Counted from the first letter of the stretch, positions 16,665 to 25,538 are shown. The stretch is 51,525 bases of DNA from Rhodobacterales bacterium HKCCE3408 (GCA_015689705.1 WVSN01000019.1:1-51525); one strand, 5' to 3'. Numbers and translations are program-made. Notes: generated from the sequence alone by a model not told the origin.

Positions 16665-17807
16665 TTGACCCGCCCCGTCACCATTCTCGGCGCCGGCATC
16701 GGCGGGCTCGCCGCCGCCGCCGCCCTGGCGCAGCGCGGCTGGCAGGTCACCGTCCTCGAACGCGCCCCGGCGCTGACCGAGATCGGGGCCGGCATCCAGG
16801 TCTCTCCCAACGGTACCCGCGTGCTCGGCGCGCTCGGCCTCGACACCTCCGAACTCGGCGATGGCGCGGCGGGCGTGGTGCTGCGCAACGGAGCCACCGG
16901 CGCACAGGTCGCGCGGCTGCCCTTCGGCTACGGCTTCCGGCTCTGCCACCGCGCCGATCTGCTCGCCGTGCTGGCGCAGACGGCGGAAGAGGCCGGCGCG
17001 AAGATCGAGACCGGCGTCGAGATCGCGCGCGTCGAACCCGGGCCCGACGCGGTCACCCTTACCACTGCCGACGGCGCCACCCGCAGCGTCCCCGTCCTGA
17101 TCGGCGCCGACGGTCTCCAGTCCGTGACCAAGCGCGCCGTCGCGGGCGGTCTGGTCACCCGGTTCACCGGACAGGTCGCGTGGCGTGCCCTGGTCGAGGG
17201 CGATCCCGGTCTCGCGCCCGAGCCGCATGTCTTCATGGGCGACGGCCGCCATCTCGTGCGCTACCCGCTGCGCGGCGGCCGGCTCGTGAACATCGTCGCG
17301 GTCGAGGAGCGGGACGAGTGGACCGAGGAAGGCTGGCACCACGAGGACGACCCGGCCGCGCTGCGCGCCGCGTTCCGGGGCTTCTGCCCCGAGGTCACCG
17401 ACCTCCTCGACCGGGTCGGGCGCGTGAACCTCTGGGGTCTCTTCCGCCACCCTGTCGCCCCGCACTGGTTTTCCGGCCGCGCCGTCCTGATCGGCGACGC
17501 CGCCCATCCGACGCTGCCCTTCCTCGCGCAGGGGGCCAATATGGCGCTCGAGGATGCCTGGGTCCTCGCCGGCCTGCTCGACACGCTGCCGCCGCCCGAG
17601 GCCTTCGCGACCTACCAGCTTCGCCGCCGCCGTCGCGTCGAGCGCATCGTCGCCGCGGCCGAGGCCAATGCCACCAACTACCACCTCGCTCCGGGCCTGA
17701 AACGCAGCGCGGCTCATACCGCGCTCCGCCTGGGATCGCGCCTCGCGCCGCAACTCCTGCTCGGCCGGTTCGACTGGCTCTACGGCCACGACGTCACCCG
17801 GACCTGA
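16665..17807 (+). CDS. FAD-dependent aromatic-type monooxygenase
   Basis: A 380-residue flavoprotein of the class A monooxygenase family (salicylate hydroxylase, 3-hydroxybenzoate 6-hydroxylase and similar). The ADP-binding motif GAGIGGLAAAAALAQRGW is at residues 8-25, ending in E at LER; the DG-type motif is GADGLQSVTKR, and the third FAD motif is VLIGDAAHPTLPFLAQGANMALEDA. The start is a TTG at 16665, as no ATG gives the full N-terminal beta strand. The reaction is NAD(P)H-dependent hydroxylation of a ring substrate, which is not identifiable. No neighbouring ring-cleavage genes. A dispersed intergenic repeat lies directly after the stop. Confidence 0.88.
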   Translation: MTRPVTILGAGIGGLAAAAALAQRGWQVTVLERAPALTEIGAGIQVSPNGTRVLGALGLDTSELGDGAAGVVLRNGATGAQVARLPFGYGFRLCHRADLLAVLAQTAEEAGAKIETGVEIARVEPGPDAVTLTTADGATRSVPVLIGADGLQSVTKRAVAGGLVTRFTGQVAWRALVEGDPGLAPEPHVFMGDGRHLVRYPLRGGRLVNIVAVEERDEWTEEGWHHEDDPAALRAAFRGFCPEVTDLLDRVGRVNLWGLFRHPVAPHWFSGRAVLIGDAAHPTLPFLAQGANMALEDAWVLAGLLDTLPPPEAFATYQLRRRRRVERIVAAAEANATNYHLAPGLKRSAAHTALRLGSRLAPQLLLGRFDWLYGHDVTRT

Positions 17808-17810
17808 ACC

Positions 17811-17861
17811 CTTCATCTTTCCCGAAATACTCCGGGGAGCGCGAGGGGCAGCGCCCCTCGC
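17811..17861 (+). repeat. Intergenic element copy B (long form with hairpin)
   Basis: Starts with CTTCATCTTTCCCGAAATAC, then TCCGGGGAGC and a hairpin whose arms GCGAGGGGC (17841-17849) and GCCCCTCGC (17853-17861) enclose AGC. It lies between convergent genes (monooxygenase and Anbu). Shared with copies at 7714, 47162 and 51168. Confidence 0.9.
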
Positions 17862-17882
17862 ACCCGGCGCCGGCCTCCGGGA

Positions 17883-18623
17883 TCAGCGGAAGGAATAGGG
17901 CGGCAGCGCGTTGAACGCGTCGCGCAAGGCCACGCCCCAACCCTCTGATATCATGTTGAAATAGGCGTCGTCCCGCTCGATCCGCCGGATCAGGCCGTGG
18001 TGGAACGTGTCGGTCTCGTAGATGTGCAGGTCGAGCGGCAGACCGACCGAGAGGTTCGCCTTGATCGTGGAATCAAAGCTCACCATCAGCAGCTTCACCG
18101 CGTCCTCGAAGCTCATGTCCGGATCATATGCGCGGACGAGAATCGGGCGGCCGTACTTCGTCTCGCCGATCTGGAAGAACGGCGTGTCGTCGCTGGCCTC
18201 GACGAAATTGCCTTCCGGATAGATCATGAACAGCCGCGGCTCGCCGCCGCGCACCTGGCCGCCGAGGATGAGCGTGGCTGAGAATGCGCTGTCGGCCACG
18301 AGGCCCGACCGGCCGTCCTGCTCGGCGATGACCTCGCGCAGGGTCTGGCCGACGATGCGGGCGACCTGGAACATAGACGGCGCCTCGAGGATCGAGGGAT
18401 CGCCGCGTTCCTCGGCCGGCTTCATGCGTTCGGACAGGAGCGAGACCACGGCCTGCGTGGTGGCGAGATTGCCCGCCGTCATCAGCGTGACGGACCGCTC
18501 GCCCTCGGCTTCCCAGAGGAACATCTTGCGGAACACGGAGATGTTGTCGACGCCGGCATTGGTGCGGGTGTCGGACATCATGACGATGCCGCGGTTGAGC
18601 TTCAGCCCCACGCAATAGGTCAT
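17883..18623 (-). CDS. Anbu proteasome-like peptidase
   Basis: A 246-residue Anbu (ancestral beta subunit) protein, a relative of HslV and proteasome beta subunits. After removal of Met1 the expected N-terminal nucleophile is Thr2 (MTYCVGLKLNRG). Further marks are SDTRTNAGVDNISVFRKM and GPL-like strand segments. Start at 18623 was chosen so that the Thr becomes N-terminal; the frame continues upstream but that would abolish the mechanism. It is the last gene of an operon with transglutaminase, alpha-E and ATP-grasp genes, the standard Anbu gene cluster. No HslU-type unfoldase is nearby. Its substrates and whether it is a peptidase are open questions in the family. Confidence 0.93.
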   Translation of the reverse strand: MTYCVGLKLNRGIVMMSDTRTNAGVDNISVFRKMFLWEAEGERSVTLMTAGNLATTQAVVSLLSERMKPAEERGDPSILEAPSMFQVARIVGQTLREVIAEQDGRSGLVADSAFSATLILGGQVRGGEPRLFMIYPEGNFVEASDDTPFFQIGETKYGRPILVRAYDPDMSFEDAVKLLMVSFDSTIKANLSVGLPLDLHIYETDTFHHGLIRRIERDDAYFNMISEGWGVALRDAFNALPPYSFR

Positions 18624-18654
18624 GTGCCTGTTTCCCTGCCCCTCTGGGCGGGGA

Positions 18655-19455
18655 TTATTGCTGCACCTGAATGTCGACCGCCAGCGATTCGGCGCCCTTG
18701 CCGATGCGCAGGCCCGAGATCGGTGCCGCCTCGCCATAGTCGAGGCCCGTCGCGACGCGGACATAGCGCTCGTCCGGACAGATCGCGTTCGACACGTCGA
18801 AGCCGATCCAGCCGATCCCGTCGACATGCGCCTCGGCCCAGGCGTGGCTGGCGTCCTGGTGCACCCGGTCGTCCATCATCAGGTAGCCCGACACGTAGCG
18901 CGCCGGGTAGCCCATCGACCGGGCGGCGGCGATGAAGATGTGCGCGTGGTCCTGGCAGACCCCCCGGCCAAGCTCCAGCGCCTCCTCGGCGGTGGTCGTC
19001 GCGCCGGTCGCGCCGACCTCGTAGGGCACGGCCTCGGCGATCCGCTCCGACAGGGCGTGGAGGCGGGCGATGTCCTCCTCGACCTCGTCCTTCAGCCCCT
19101 TGGCGATGCGTCGGACATTCGGGCCGGCGCGCGTCCGCGGGGTGGAGCGCTCGAACAGCCAGAGCGGCGCGAAGCCGCCATGCTTTCCGACGATCCCCGA
19201 TGTATCCGAGGTCTCGACCACGCCCTGGCACGACACGACGATCTGCGTCGCCGCCGGATCGAAGGAAATCAGGGCCACCCGGTTGAGATACTCGTCGGTG
19301 AACTCGACTTCGGCCTGGCCGCCTTCGAGGCCCATCTGCCAGCTCAGAACCTCCTGTCCCGCGCGGCTCTTGGGGGTCAGGCGAAGCTGTTGCAGCCCGT
19401 AGGGCACCGGCTCGGCGAAGCGGTAGGTCGTGGTGTGCTGGATCGACAGGCGCAT
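18655..19455 (-). CDS. Transglutaminase-like protein of the Anbu cluster
   Basis: A 266-residue protein with an N-terminal beta-rich domain (MRLSIQHTTTYRFAEPV) and a transglutaminase-like core. The catalytic triad is visible: Cys in GRGVCQDHAH (about residue 168), His in DASHAWAEAHV (about 202) and Asp in GWIGFDVSN (about 217). It belongs to the bacterial transglutaminase family seen in Anbu operons and thought to cleave or transfer amide bonds on peptides. It sits between the alpha-E gene (four bases away) and Anbu (31 bases). Cytoplasmic, as no signal peptide. The predicted partnership with the ATP-grasp ligase suggests making and breaking of a peptide conjugate (inference). Confidence 0.92.
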   Translation of the reverse strand: MRLSIQHTTTYRFAEPVPYGLQQLRLTPKSRAGQEVLSWQMGLEGGQAEVEFTDEYLNRVALISFDPAATQIVVSCQGVVETSDTSGIVGKHGGFAPLWLFERSTPRTRAGPNVRRIAKGLKDEVEEDIARLHALSERIAEAVPYEVGATGATTTAEEALELGRGVCQDHAHIFIAAARSMGYPARYVSGYLMMDDRVHQDASHAWAEAHVDGIGWIGFDVSNAICPDERYVRVATGLDYGEAAPISGLRIGKGAESLAVDIQVQQ

Positions 19456-19459
19456 GGGT

Positions 19460-20401
19460 CTAGTCCTCGAACCGGTAGTCGCGGGCGATCTGGGCGCCGA
19501 GCCGCGCCAGCCCCTCGAGCATCTCGAGGATGAATTCGTGCAGCCCCTCGTCGAACACCGCGTCGATATTGCCGTTGTCCAGACGCGTCTCGATCCGGTC
19601 GATGATCTCGTGGCTGTCGTGGCGTGTGCCGTACTCGGCCTCGAGATAACCGAGATTGGTGGCGATCTTGCCGACGGAGAATTTCAGGCTGCGCGGCATC
19701 CGCCCGTCGAAGATCAGGAAGTCGGCGATCGTCATCGGGCTCGACTCGCCTTGCGTGATCCAGCGATAGGCGCGCTGGCCGGCGACCGAGCGCAGGATCG
19801 TCTCCCACTGCACGTTGTCGAGCGACGAGCCGATCTGGCTGATCGACGGCAGGAGCACGTAGTATTTCACGTCAAGAATGCGGGCGGTGTTGTCGGCGCG
19901 TTCGAGGAAGGTCCCGATCCGGGCGAAGTCGAACACGTCGTTTCGCAGCATCGTGCCGTGCAGCGCGCCCCGCACCAGCGCCGATTGCTGGCGGATCATG
20001 CCGAGCACTTCGGGCAGGTCGCGCGGCGCAATGGGCCGGGCCAGCGCCTGCTTGACGATCATGTAGGTGTCGTTGACCGCCTCCCAGACCTCGCGCGTGA
20101 TCGCAGTGCGGACGGCGCGCGCGTTCATCCGCGCAGCGGCGATGGACGACATGACGGAGGAGGGGTTCGTCGGCTCGCGCAGGAGGTAGTCGATCACCTT
20201 GGCCTGTTCGACCTCGCCGTGGCGGTCGAGATAGGCCGACATGCTCGATGCCGTCTGCAGAACGCTGCCCCATTCGTCATCCGTCCCGTCGGGCCGGGTC
20301 AGGGCCATGCGGAAGCCGGCATCCACCAGACGCGCCGTGTTCTCGCTCCGCTCGAGATAGCGGAACATCCAGAACAACCCCCCTGCGACGCGCCCGAGCA
20401 T
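19460..20401 (-). CDS. Alpha-E domain protein of the Anbu cluster
   Basis: A 313-residue all-helical protein. The N-terminus MLGRVAGGLFWMFRYLERSENTARLVDAG is the mark of the alpha-E family (COG2307). Repeating helices continue to the end (EFILEMLEGLARLGAQIARDY). Function is unknown, but it always travels with the circularly permuted ATP-grasp and transglutaminase of the Anbu system, and fusions to the ATP-grasp protein exist in other bacteria, so a complex is expected. Its ATG directly follows the ATP-grasp TAG, with the ribosome site GGAGG inside the end of that gene, so translation is coupled. Confidence 0.92.
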   Translation of the reverse strand: MLGRVAGGLFWMFRYLERSENTARLVDAGFRMALTRPDGTDDEWGSVLQTASSMSAYLDRHGEVEQAKVIDYLLREPTNPSSVMSSIAAARMNARAVRTAITREVWEAVNDTYMIVKQALARPIAPRDLPEVLGMIRQQSALVRGALHGTMLRNDVFDFARIGTFLERADNTARILDVKYYVLLPSISQIGSSLDNVQWETILRSVAGQRAYRWITQGESSPMTIADFLIFDGRMPRSLKFSVGKIATNLGYLEAEYGTRHDSHEIIDRIETRLDNGNIDAVFDEGLHEFILEMLEGLARLGAQIARDYRFED

Positions 20402-21829
20402 CTATTCCTCCAGAACCCAGGTGTCTTTCGTGCCCCCGCCCTGGGACGAGTTCACCACCAGGCTGCCCTTTTTCAGCGCCACGCGGGACAGGCCGCCGGG
20501 CGTGATCTTGATGTCGTTCGGGCTGACCAGCACGAAGGGCCGCAGATCGACATGGCGCGGCGCGAGGCCGGCCTTGGTCAGGATCGGCACGGTCGACAGC
20601 GCCAGCGTCGGCTGCGCGATGTAATTGCCGGGCCGCGCTTCGAGCTTCGCCCGGAACTCAGCGATCTCCTTCTTCGAGGCGGCGGGCCCGACAAGCATGC
20701 CGTAGCCGCCTGAGCCGTGGACCTCCTTCACGACGAGGTCCTCGAGATTGTCGAGCACGTATCTTAGCGAGTCCTCGTCCGAGCAGCGCCAGGTCGGCAC
20801 ATTCTTCAGGATCGCCTTTTCGCCGGTATAAAATTCAACGATATCCGGCATGTAGCTGTAGATCGCCTTGTCGTCGGCTATGCCGGTGCCGGGCGCGTTG
20901 GCGATGGTGATGCCGCCGGCGCGGTAGACGTCCATGATCCCCGGCACGCCCAGAAGGCTTTCGGGATTGAAGTTCATCGGATCGAGGAAGGCGTCGTCGA
21001 CGCGGCGGTAGATCACGTCGATCGGTCGGTAGCCCTGCGTCGTGCGCATCGCGATCCGCCCGTTGACCACCCGCAGGTCCGAACCCTCGACCAGCTCCAC
21101 GCCCATCTGGTCGGCGAGGAAGGCATGTTCGAAATAGGCCGAGTTGTGGATGCCGGGCGTGAGCACTGCCACCGTCACAGACCCGTCGCAGGCCGGCGGG
21201 GCGCAGGCGCCGAGCGACCGGCGGAGCGCGCGGGGATAATCCTGCACTTCCTGCACCTTGATGCGGCTGAACAGCTCCGGGAACATCTGCAGCATCGTCT
21301 CGCGGTTCTCGAGCATGTAGCTCACGCCAGACGGTGTGCGGGCGTTGTCCTCGAGCACGAAGAAATCGTCCTCGCCGGTGCGGACGAGGTCGATGCCGAC
21401 GATATGGGTGTAGACGTTGCCCGGCGGGGCGACGCCGATCATCTTCGGCAGGAAGGCCTCGTTGCGCGCGATCAGCTCGGTCGGGACGCGGCCCGCGCGC
21501 AGGATCTCCTGCCGGTGGTAGAGGTCGTAGAGGAAGGCGTTGAGCGCGCGCACGCGCTGTTCGATCCCCTTGGTCAGCTTGGCCCATTCGCGGCCGGAAA
21601 TGATCCGGGGGACGATGTCGAAGGGGATCAGCCGCTCGTCCGCCTCGGCCTGGCCGTAGACGTTGAAGGTGATTCCGGTGCGTCGGAAGAAGCGCTCGGC
21701 CTCGATGGACTTCTTGCGCAGCTCCTTGATGTCCTCGTCTGTGAACCAGGCATCGTAGGACTGGTAGGGGCTGCGCACCGTGCCGTCGCCCGCGAACATC
21801 TCGTCGAAAAAGGATGGTGTCCCCGTCAT
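20402..21829 (-). CDS. Circularly permuted type 2 ATP-grasp protein of the Anbu cluster
   Basis: A 475-residue ATP-grasp ligase of the COG2308 type. Key patterns are FVLEDNARTPSGVSYMLENR (about 175-195), TPGIHNSAYFEHAFLADQMG, LVVKEVHGSGGYGMLVGP (ATP-binding glycine-rich segment) and the C-terminal SQGGGTKDTWVLEE. The family is predicted to form amide bonds to a peptide or small molecule. Start is uncertain: ATG 21829 gives the usual N-terminus MTGTPSFFDEM; ATG 21841 adds four residues. It heads the operon, and the promoter should lie in 21842-21926, a gap also holding a small hairpin after dtd. Confidence 0.9.
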   Translation of the reverse strand: MTGTPSFFDEMFAGDGTVRSPYQSYDAWFTDEDIKELRKKSIEAERFFRRTGITFNVYGQAEADERLIPFDIVPRIISGREWAKLTKGIEQRVRALNAFLYDLYHRQEILRAGRVPTELIARNEAFLPKMIGVAPPGNVYTHIVGIDLVRTGEDDFFVLEDNARTPSGVSYMLENRETMLQMFPELFSRIKVQEVQDYPRALRRSLGACAPPACDGSVTVAVLTPGIHNSAYFEHAFLADQMGVELVEGSDLRVVNGRIAMRTTQGYRPIDVIYRRVDDAFLDPMNFNPESLLGVPGIMDVYRAGGITIANAPGTGIADDKAIYSYMPDIVEFYTGEKAILKNVPTWRCSDEDSLRYVLDNLEDLVVKEVHGSGGYGMLVGPAASKKEIAEFRAKLEARPGNYIAQPTLALSTVPILTKAGLAPRHVDLRPFVLVSPNDIKITPGGLSRVALKKGSLVVNSSQGGGTKDTWVLEE

Positions 21830-21910
21830 GGCCTTCACCATAGCCTGCCGGAAAAGGTCTGCAAACACGGTAGTTTGAAGCGCGGTCTGGCGGCGTGCAA
21901 TTTGGCCGAT

Positions 21911-21925
21911 GCCCAATAAATGGGC
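21911..21925 (-). terminator. Small inverted repeat after dtd
   Basis: GCCCA (21911-21915) and TGGGC (21921-21925) flank ATAAA directly next to the dtd stop codon. It may be a weak terminator for dtd and the sugar kinase, or an operator upstream of the Anbu operon. Five-base arms make this a low-confidence call. Confidence 0.3.
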
Positions 21926-21926
21926 G

Positions 21927-22370
21927 CTATTGCGCGGTATCCAGCCAGATTGTGACCGGCCCGTCATTGACCAGATGCACGGCCATGTCGGCCCCGAAGC
22001 GCCCCGTTTCGGTCGGGATTCCGAGGGCCCGAAGCGCGGCGGCGAAGGCCTCGTAGAGCCGCTTGCCGTCCTCCGGCGGGGCGGCGGTGGAAAAGCCGGG
22101 CCGGTTGCCGCGCGATGTATCGGCGGCCAGCGTGAACTGGCTGACGACGAGCGCCCCGCCGCCTGTGTCGAGGATCGAGCGGTTCATCTTGCCGGCATCA
22201 TCCTCGAAAATCCTGAGTTTCGAGACCTTTGCAGAAAGACGTTCAACCTCGTCCATGCCGTCGCCCGCCATGGCGCAGACAAGGATCATCAGGCCCGGGC
22301 CGCAGCGCCCGACGGTCTCGCCGCCGATCTCGACCCGCGCCTCGCTGACGCGCTGGAGAATCGCCCTCAC
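21927..22370 (-). CDS. dtd: D-aminoacyl-tRNA deacylase
   Basis: A 147-residue DTD. Start [13 protein letters not shown] is the family N-terminus. The two active-site motifs are present: SQFTL ([12 protein letters not shown], about 77-81) and the cross-subunit GP motif NDGPVT near residue 133-138. The enzyme removes D-amino acids (and glycine) wrongly attached to tRNA, working as a homodimer in the cytoplasm. Length is normal. Its start overlaps the stop of the sugar kinase gene upstream by four bases, so both are translated together; the kinase is not obviously related in function. Confidence 0.95.
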   Translation of the reverse strand: MRAILQRVSEARVEIGGETVGRCGPGLMILVCAMAGDGMDEVERLSAKVSKLRIFEDDAGKMNRSILDTGGGALVVSQFTLAADTSRGNRPGFSTAAPPEDGKRLYEAFAAALRALGIPTETGRFGADMAVHLVNDGPVTIWLDTAQ

Positions 22371-23287
22371 AGTTCGTCGCGCCGCGGCGGGTTGGCACCG
22401 GCGCGCGAGACGGTGATCGCGGCGGCGCGGGCACCGAGGCTCAGCGCCTCTTCCAGCGCGCCGTCGTCGACGCCGTCTAGCCCGGATTTCGACAGGAGAC
22501 CCTGCTCGGCAAGACTGGCGAGGAATCCCGCGTTGAACGTGTCACCCGCGCCGACAGTGTCGACGACCTCGACCCGTTCGGCGGGAACTGTGACCTCGCG
22601 GTCCGCCATGCAGCCGGTCACGCCCTCCGCCCCGCGGGTGATGCAGACGATCCGGGGACCCTTCGCGACAAGGTCGCGCGCGAGATCGCCGAGATCACCG
22701 TCGCCCATCAGCCAGTGCAGGTCCTCGTCCGACAGCTTCACGATGTCGGCCGCCGCCAGCATCTTGTCGAGCCGGGCGCGGTAGCGGGCCTCGTCCCGGA
22801 TGAAGCCGGGGCGGATATTCGGGTCGAGCATGATCGCGCGGGCCGGGGCCTCGCGCAGGCACAGCGCCTCGTAGGCCTCGGCACAGGGCTCGACCGCCAG
22901 ACTGATCCCGCCGAAGAAGCAGGCCGCGATATCGCCGAGATCGCCGGGCAGGTCGTCCGGCGTCAGCATGCGACCGGCCGTGTTCTCGTCGTAGAAGGCG
23001 TATTTCGCGTGACCGTCGGTCAGCGTGACGAAAGCCAGCGTCGTCGGCCGGTCGGAGACCTGGACATACTGCCGCGATACGCCATTGGCATCGAAGACCC
23101 GCGCAAGCTGCTCGCCGAACAGGTCGTCCGAGATGCCGGTGAACATCGCCGTCTTCTGCCCGAGCCGGGACAGGGCGACGGCGGTGTTGAAGACCGCGCC
23201 GCCGGGATAGGGCGCGAAGCCCGCCGCGCCGCCCTCGGTCTTGCGCGGCAGCATGTCGATCAGGGCCTCGCCCGCGCACAGGATCAT
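22367..23287 (-). CDS. PfkB-family carbohydrate kinase, fructokinase-like
   Basis: A 306-residue ribokinase-type sugar kinase. The N-terminal [14 protein letters not shown] and [16 protein letters not shown] pattern binds the sugar, and the C-terminal signature [14 protein letters not shown] contains the catalytic aspartate and anion hole. The GEALID start is typical of fructokinases and some 2-keto-3-deoxygluconate kinases. The substrate cannot be fixed from sequence. It is encoded immediately before dtd and after the zinc-ribbon protein gene on the same strand (gap of 21 bases), suggesting one transcript. Cytoplasmic. Confidence 0.88.
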   Translation of the reverse strand: MILCAGEALIDMLPRKTEGGAAGFAPYPGGAVFNTAVALSRLGQKTAMFTGISDDLFGEQLARVFDANGVSRQYVQVSDRPTTLAFVTLTDGHAKYAFYDENTAGRMLTPDDLPGDLGDIAACFFGGISLAVEPCAEAYEALCLREAPARAIMLDPNIRPGFIRDEARYRARLDKMLAAADIVKLSDEDLHWLMGDGDLGDLARDLVAKGPRIVCITRGAEGVTGCMADREVTVPAERVEVVDTVGAGDTFNAGFLASLAEQGLLSKSGLDGVDDGALEEALSLGARAAAITVSRAGANPPRRDEL

Positions 23288-23308
23288 CGCGTCCCCTCCC
23301 TCAGGCCG

Positions 23309-24478
23309 CTACTTCGACTCCAGCGTGCCGAACCCGGTTGATCCGGGTGTCAGCGCACTGCCGCCTTCGCCATAGACCGAATACAGGTAAACCGCCACGC
23401 CGACGACAATTGCGGCGATCACCACGGCGATGGCGATCTTGATCGCCGACCACGGCCGTTCGCCCTGCACCTTGCCGGTCTGGCCGTTGACCACGAAGCG
23501 GTAGGTCTTGCCGCGATACTTGTAGGCGGCGAGCCAGATCGGCAGCAGGATATGCTTGAACGTCACGTCCGAGATCTGCGTATCGGCCCCGTCGACGCGC
23601 TGTCGATCTCCGCCGATATCGGCCATGATGTCCCGCGTGATCTGCGCGTCCATGATCTGCCGCGCCTCGACCATCCCGTCCTCGAGGCCGACGGTGTAGC
23701 CCTCGGCCCGGAACCCCGCGAGGTATTCGGGCCGGTAATCCGTCAGCGCCCCGAGCGCCCAGGGCGCGAGCCCGTCCGTGTAGCTCTTGGGCAGCGAGCG
23801 CGAGGCGAGCACCAGCACGTCGTCGAAGAAACGCTGCACCCGTCCGGTAACCCGCGTCCAGCGAACCCGCTGCTGGCGCTGCGGCTTGCCGTCCGGCCCG
23901 CGCACGGTGACGTAGTAGATCGTGCCGCGCTGGCCGCGATAGCTCGTCCGGGTGTCGGCGTCGTAGGTCCAGTAGGGCACGTAGATGCCCTGCATCTTCC
24001 GCCCCTTGCGGGCATATTCCTGCAGCCCGTTCGGCGCGAACCAAAGCCGCCCGAGCCACTTGTTCATCGACTCGTGCGCCGCGCGCTCCTCGATATGGAA
24101 GGGCACGACGGCGGCCGGCTTGATGTGCCGGTGGGTGCCGGTGTCGGTCACGACCGGCGTCGCGCAGAACGGGCATTCGGCGGCGTGGATGTCGGGCGAG
24201 AACTCGACCTGCGCGCCGCAATTGGGGCAGGTCGAGACGCGGGTCTCTTCCATCTCCGCCTGCGGCAGCCGGTCCCGCAACGCGGCCTGGAAGTCGAGTT
24301 CCTCGATCGCAGATGTGGCCGTCCACGGGCTCCCGGTATCCTCCGACAGCTCCGCCTCGTTCCCGCAATGGTCGCAGATCAGCTTGCCCTGAGCCGGGTC
24401 GAACCGGAAATCCGCGCCGCACTGGTCGCAGGGAAACCGGTGTTCCTCCTCGGGTCGCGCGGCGGTCAGGTCGGTCAT
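23309..24478 (-). CDS. TFIIB-type zinc-ribbon membrane protein
   Basis: A 389-residue protein with two zinc ribbons: CDQCGADFRFDPAQGKLICDHCG (residues about 17-39) and CPNCGAQVEFSPDIHAAECPFC (about 81-102). The middle region is beta-rich and ends with a C-terminal hydrophobic helix (IKIAIAVVIAAIVVGVAVYLYSV, about 345-368), so the ribbons face the cytoplasm if the tail is the anchor. Databases sometimes call this family 'primosomal protein N', which I consider wrong. It resembles the YdjG-type zinc-ribbon protein of Bacillus ydjFGHI, where an SPFH partner is also encoded; a SPFH gene is at 27242. It overlaps the preceding cytochrome gene by four bases. Confidence 0.85.
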   Translation of the reverse strand: MTDLTAARPEEEHRFPCDQCGADFRFDPAQGKLICDHCGNEAELSEDTGSPWTATSAIEELDFQAALRDRLPQAEMEETRVSTCPNCGAQVEFSPDIHAAECPFCATPVVTDTGTHRHIKPAAVVPFHIEERAAHESMNKWLGRLWFAPNGLQEYARKGRKMQGIYVPYWTYDADTRTSYRGQRGTIYYVTVRGPDGKPQRQQRVRWTRVTGRVQRFFDDVLVLASRSLPKSYTDGLAPWALGALTDYRPEYLAGFRAEGYTVGLEDGMVEARQIMDAQITRDIMADIGGDRQRVDGADTQISDVTFKHILLPIWLAAYKYRGKTYRFVVNGQTGKVQGERPWSAIKIAIAVVIAAIVVGVAVYLYSVYGEGGSALTPGSTGFGTLESK

Positions 24479-24900
24479 AGATGCTTGTGCAGGGCCGTGG
24501 GCAGAATGATGCGAAGCGCTCCGTCCAGAAGCGCCGTATGCCGCCAAAGATGGAACATGCCGTGCGCCAATGAAACCATGAAAAGGATGAACAGCCAGTA
24601 TTGCAGCGGAACCTCGCGCCCGGTCAGCCAGAGCGCGGCCAGTATGCCCGAGACGAAGACCCCGGCATAAAGCGCGATGTGGTGCCAGCGGTGCAGGATC
24701 TTCAGGCCCGGCGACAGCTTCGGCCCCGGCCGGGTGTAGAGCCCGCGGATCGCCGCCAGGACCGGCCAGCCCAGGGCGACGGCGGCATAGGGCGCGACCC
24801 AACCCGCGGTCACCTCCTGGATCGAGATCATGCCGAGCAGCAGGCCGAACTGCGTCCAGTGGGCTGTCTTGTGCAGCCTGCGCCAGAAGACGACCGTCAC
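24475..24900 (-). CDS. Cytochrome b561-like membrane protein, second of a tandem pair
   Basis: A 141-residue membrane protein starting at GTG 24900, which overlaps the TGA of the preceding paralogue (GTGA). Four hydrophobic segments can be seen. Candidate heme ligands are H in RRLHK near the start, HRWHH around residue 89-93, and HGMFHLWRH near 115-123. It shares with its neighbour the ending HxxFHxWRHxxLxDxALRIxxPxxLHxxL, so the two arose by duplication. I see no frameshift between them: the shared GTGA junction is a normal coupled start. It lacks the first N-terminal segment of the paralogue. Electron transfer role is inferred from the histidines. Confidence 0.7.
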   Translation of the reverse strand: MTVVFWRRLHKTAHWTQFGLLLGMISIQEVTAGWVAPYAAVALGWPVLAAIRGLYTRPGPKLSPGLKILHRWHHIALYAGVFVSGILAALWLTGREVPLQYWLFILFMVSLAHGMFHLWRHTALLDGALRIILPTALHKHL

Positions 24901-25496
24901 AGGAACCGGTGCAGGATGCGCGGCGCCATGATCCGCAGCGCGTTGTCGCGCAGGACCACGTGCCGCCATGTGTGGAACGCCGCGTGAAGTCCGACGAGCC
25001 CGGCGAGCGCGTAGAACTGATAGGAGTGGAATAGGCCCACCATCTCGTTCGCCGCCGGCAGCGCGAGGGGTGGAGCGATCGGCAGGAACCCTCCGGCCTT
25101 CAGAAGCACGCTCGACGTCAGGCCAAGGAGAAAGCCGCCGAACGCGACGAGGAACAGGCCCCAGATCAGCGTCTTGTGCAGGATCGGATGCACGACCCGC
25201 GCCCAGGGCGGTAGTTTCGGCCCGGGCCGCCCGGCAAGGCCCTTGTTCAGGTGCCAGCCGGTCCAGACCAGCGCCAGCGTCACGAAGATCAGCCCGTTCA
25301 CCGAATGCAGGCCGAACCAGAGCGGCCCCCACGACCGCACGACATCCGGATCGGCGAACAGAAACCAGGTGAAGAAGGGCAGGATGCCCCAGTGCAGCCA
25401 TTTCAGAAGGACGCGCCGGTGCGGCAGCGCGGCCCGAAGCCGCGCGAGGGGGGCGGGGCGGGCCGAAGCCGGGAAGGGGGCGGTCGCGTCGGTCAT
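24897..25496 (-). CDS. Cytochrome b561-like membrane protein, first of a tandem pair
   Basis: A 199-residue membrane protein with four main helices. Histidines suited to two b-type hemes are in LLKWLHWGIL (about residue 35), LHSVNG, VVHPILHKTLIWG and HAAFHTWRH. The short N-terminal arm is Pro/Ala rich. The last 30 residues match those of the following gene. Such proteins accept electrons from cytoplasmic or membrane donors; no partner dehydrogenase is adjacent. The tandem pair may form a heterodimer (inference). Both lie upstream of the zinc-ribbon gene with overlapping stops and starts, making a three-gene coupled unit. Confidence 0.75.
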   Translation of the reverse strand: MTDATAPFPASARPAPLARLRAALPHRRVLLKWLHWGILPFFTWFLFADPDVVRSWGPLWFGLHSVNGLIFVTLALVWTGWHLNKGLAGRPGPKLPPWARVVHPILHKTLIWGLFLVAFGGFLLGLTSSVLLKAGGFLPIAPPLALPAANEMVGLFHSYQFYALAGLVGLHAAFHTWRHVVLRDNALRIMAPRILHRFL

Positions 25497-25538
25497 GCTT
25501 CAGATACGAGCACGACCGCCCATCGGTTTCAAATCCCC

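Noticed and set aside
17883-18623. HslV of an HslUV protease
   Set aside because: No HslU-type ATPase is adjacent, and the neighbours and sequence features match the Anbu cluster instead.
24475-24900. Frameshift fragment of the preceding cytochrome gene
   Set aside because: The second gene begins with its own GTG, overlaps the first stop by a standard GTGA junction, and contains a full set of helices and histidines.
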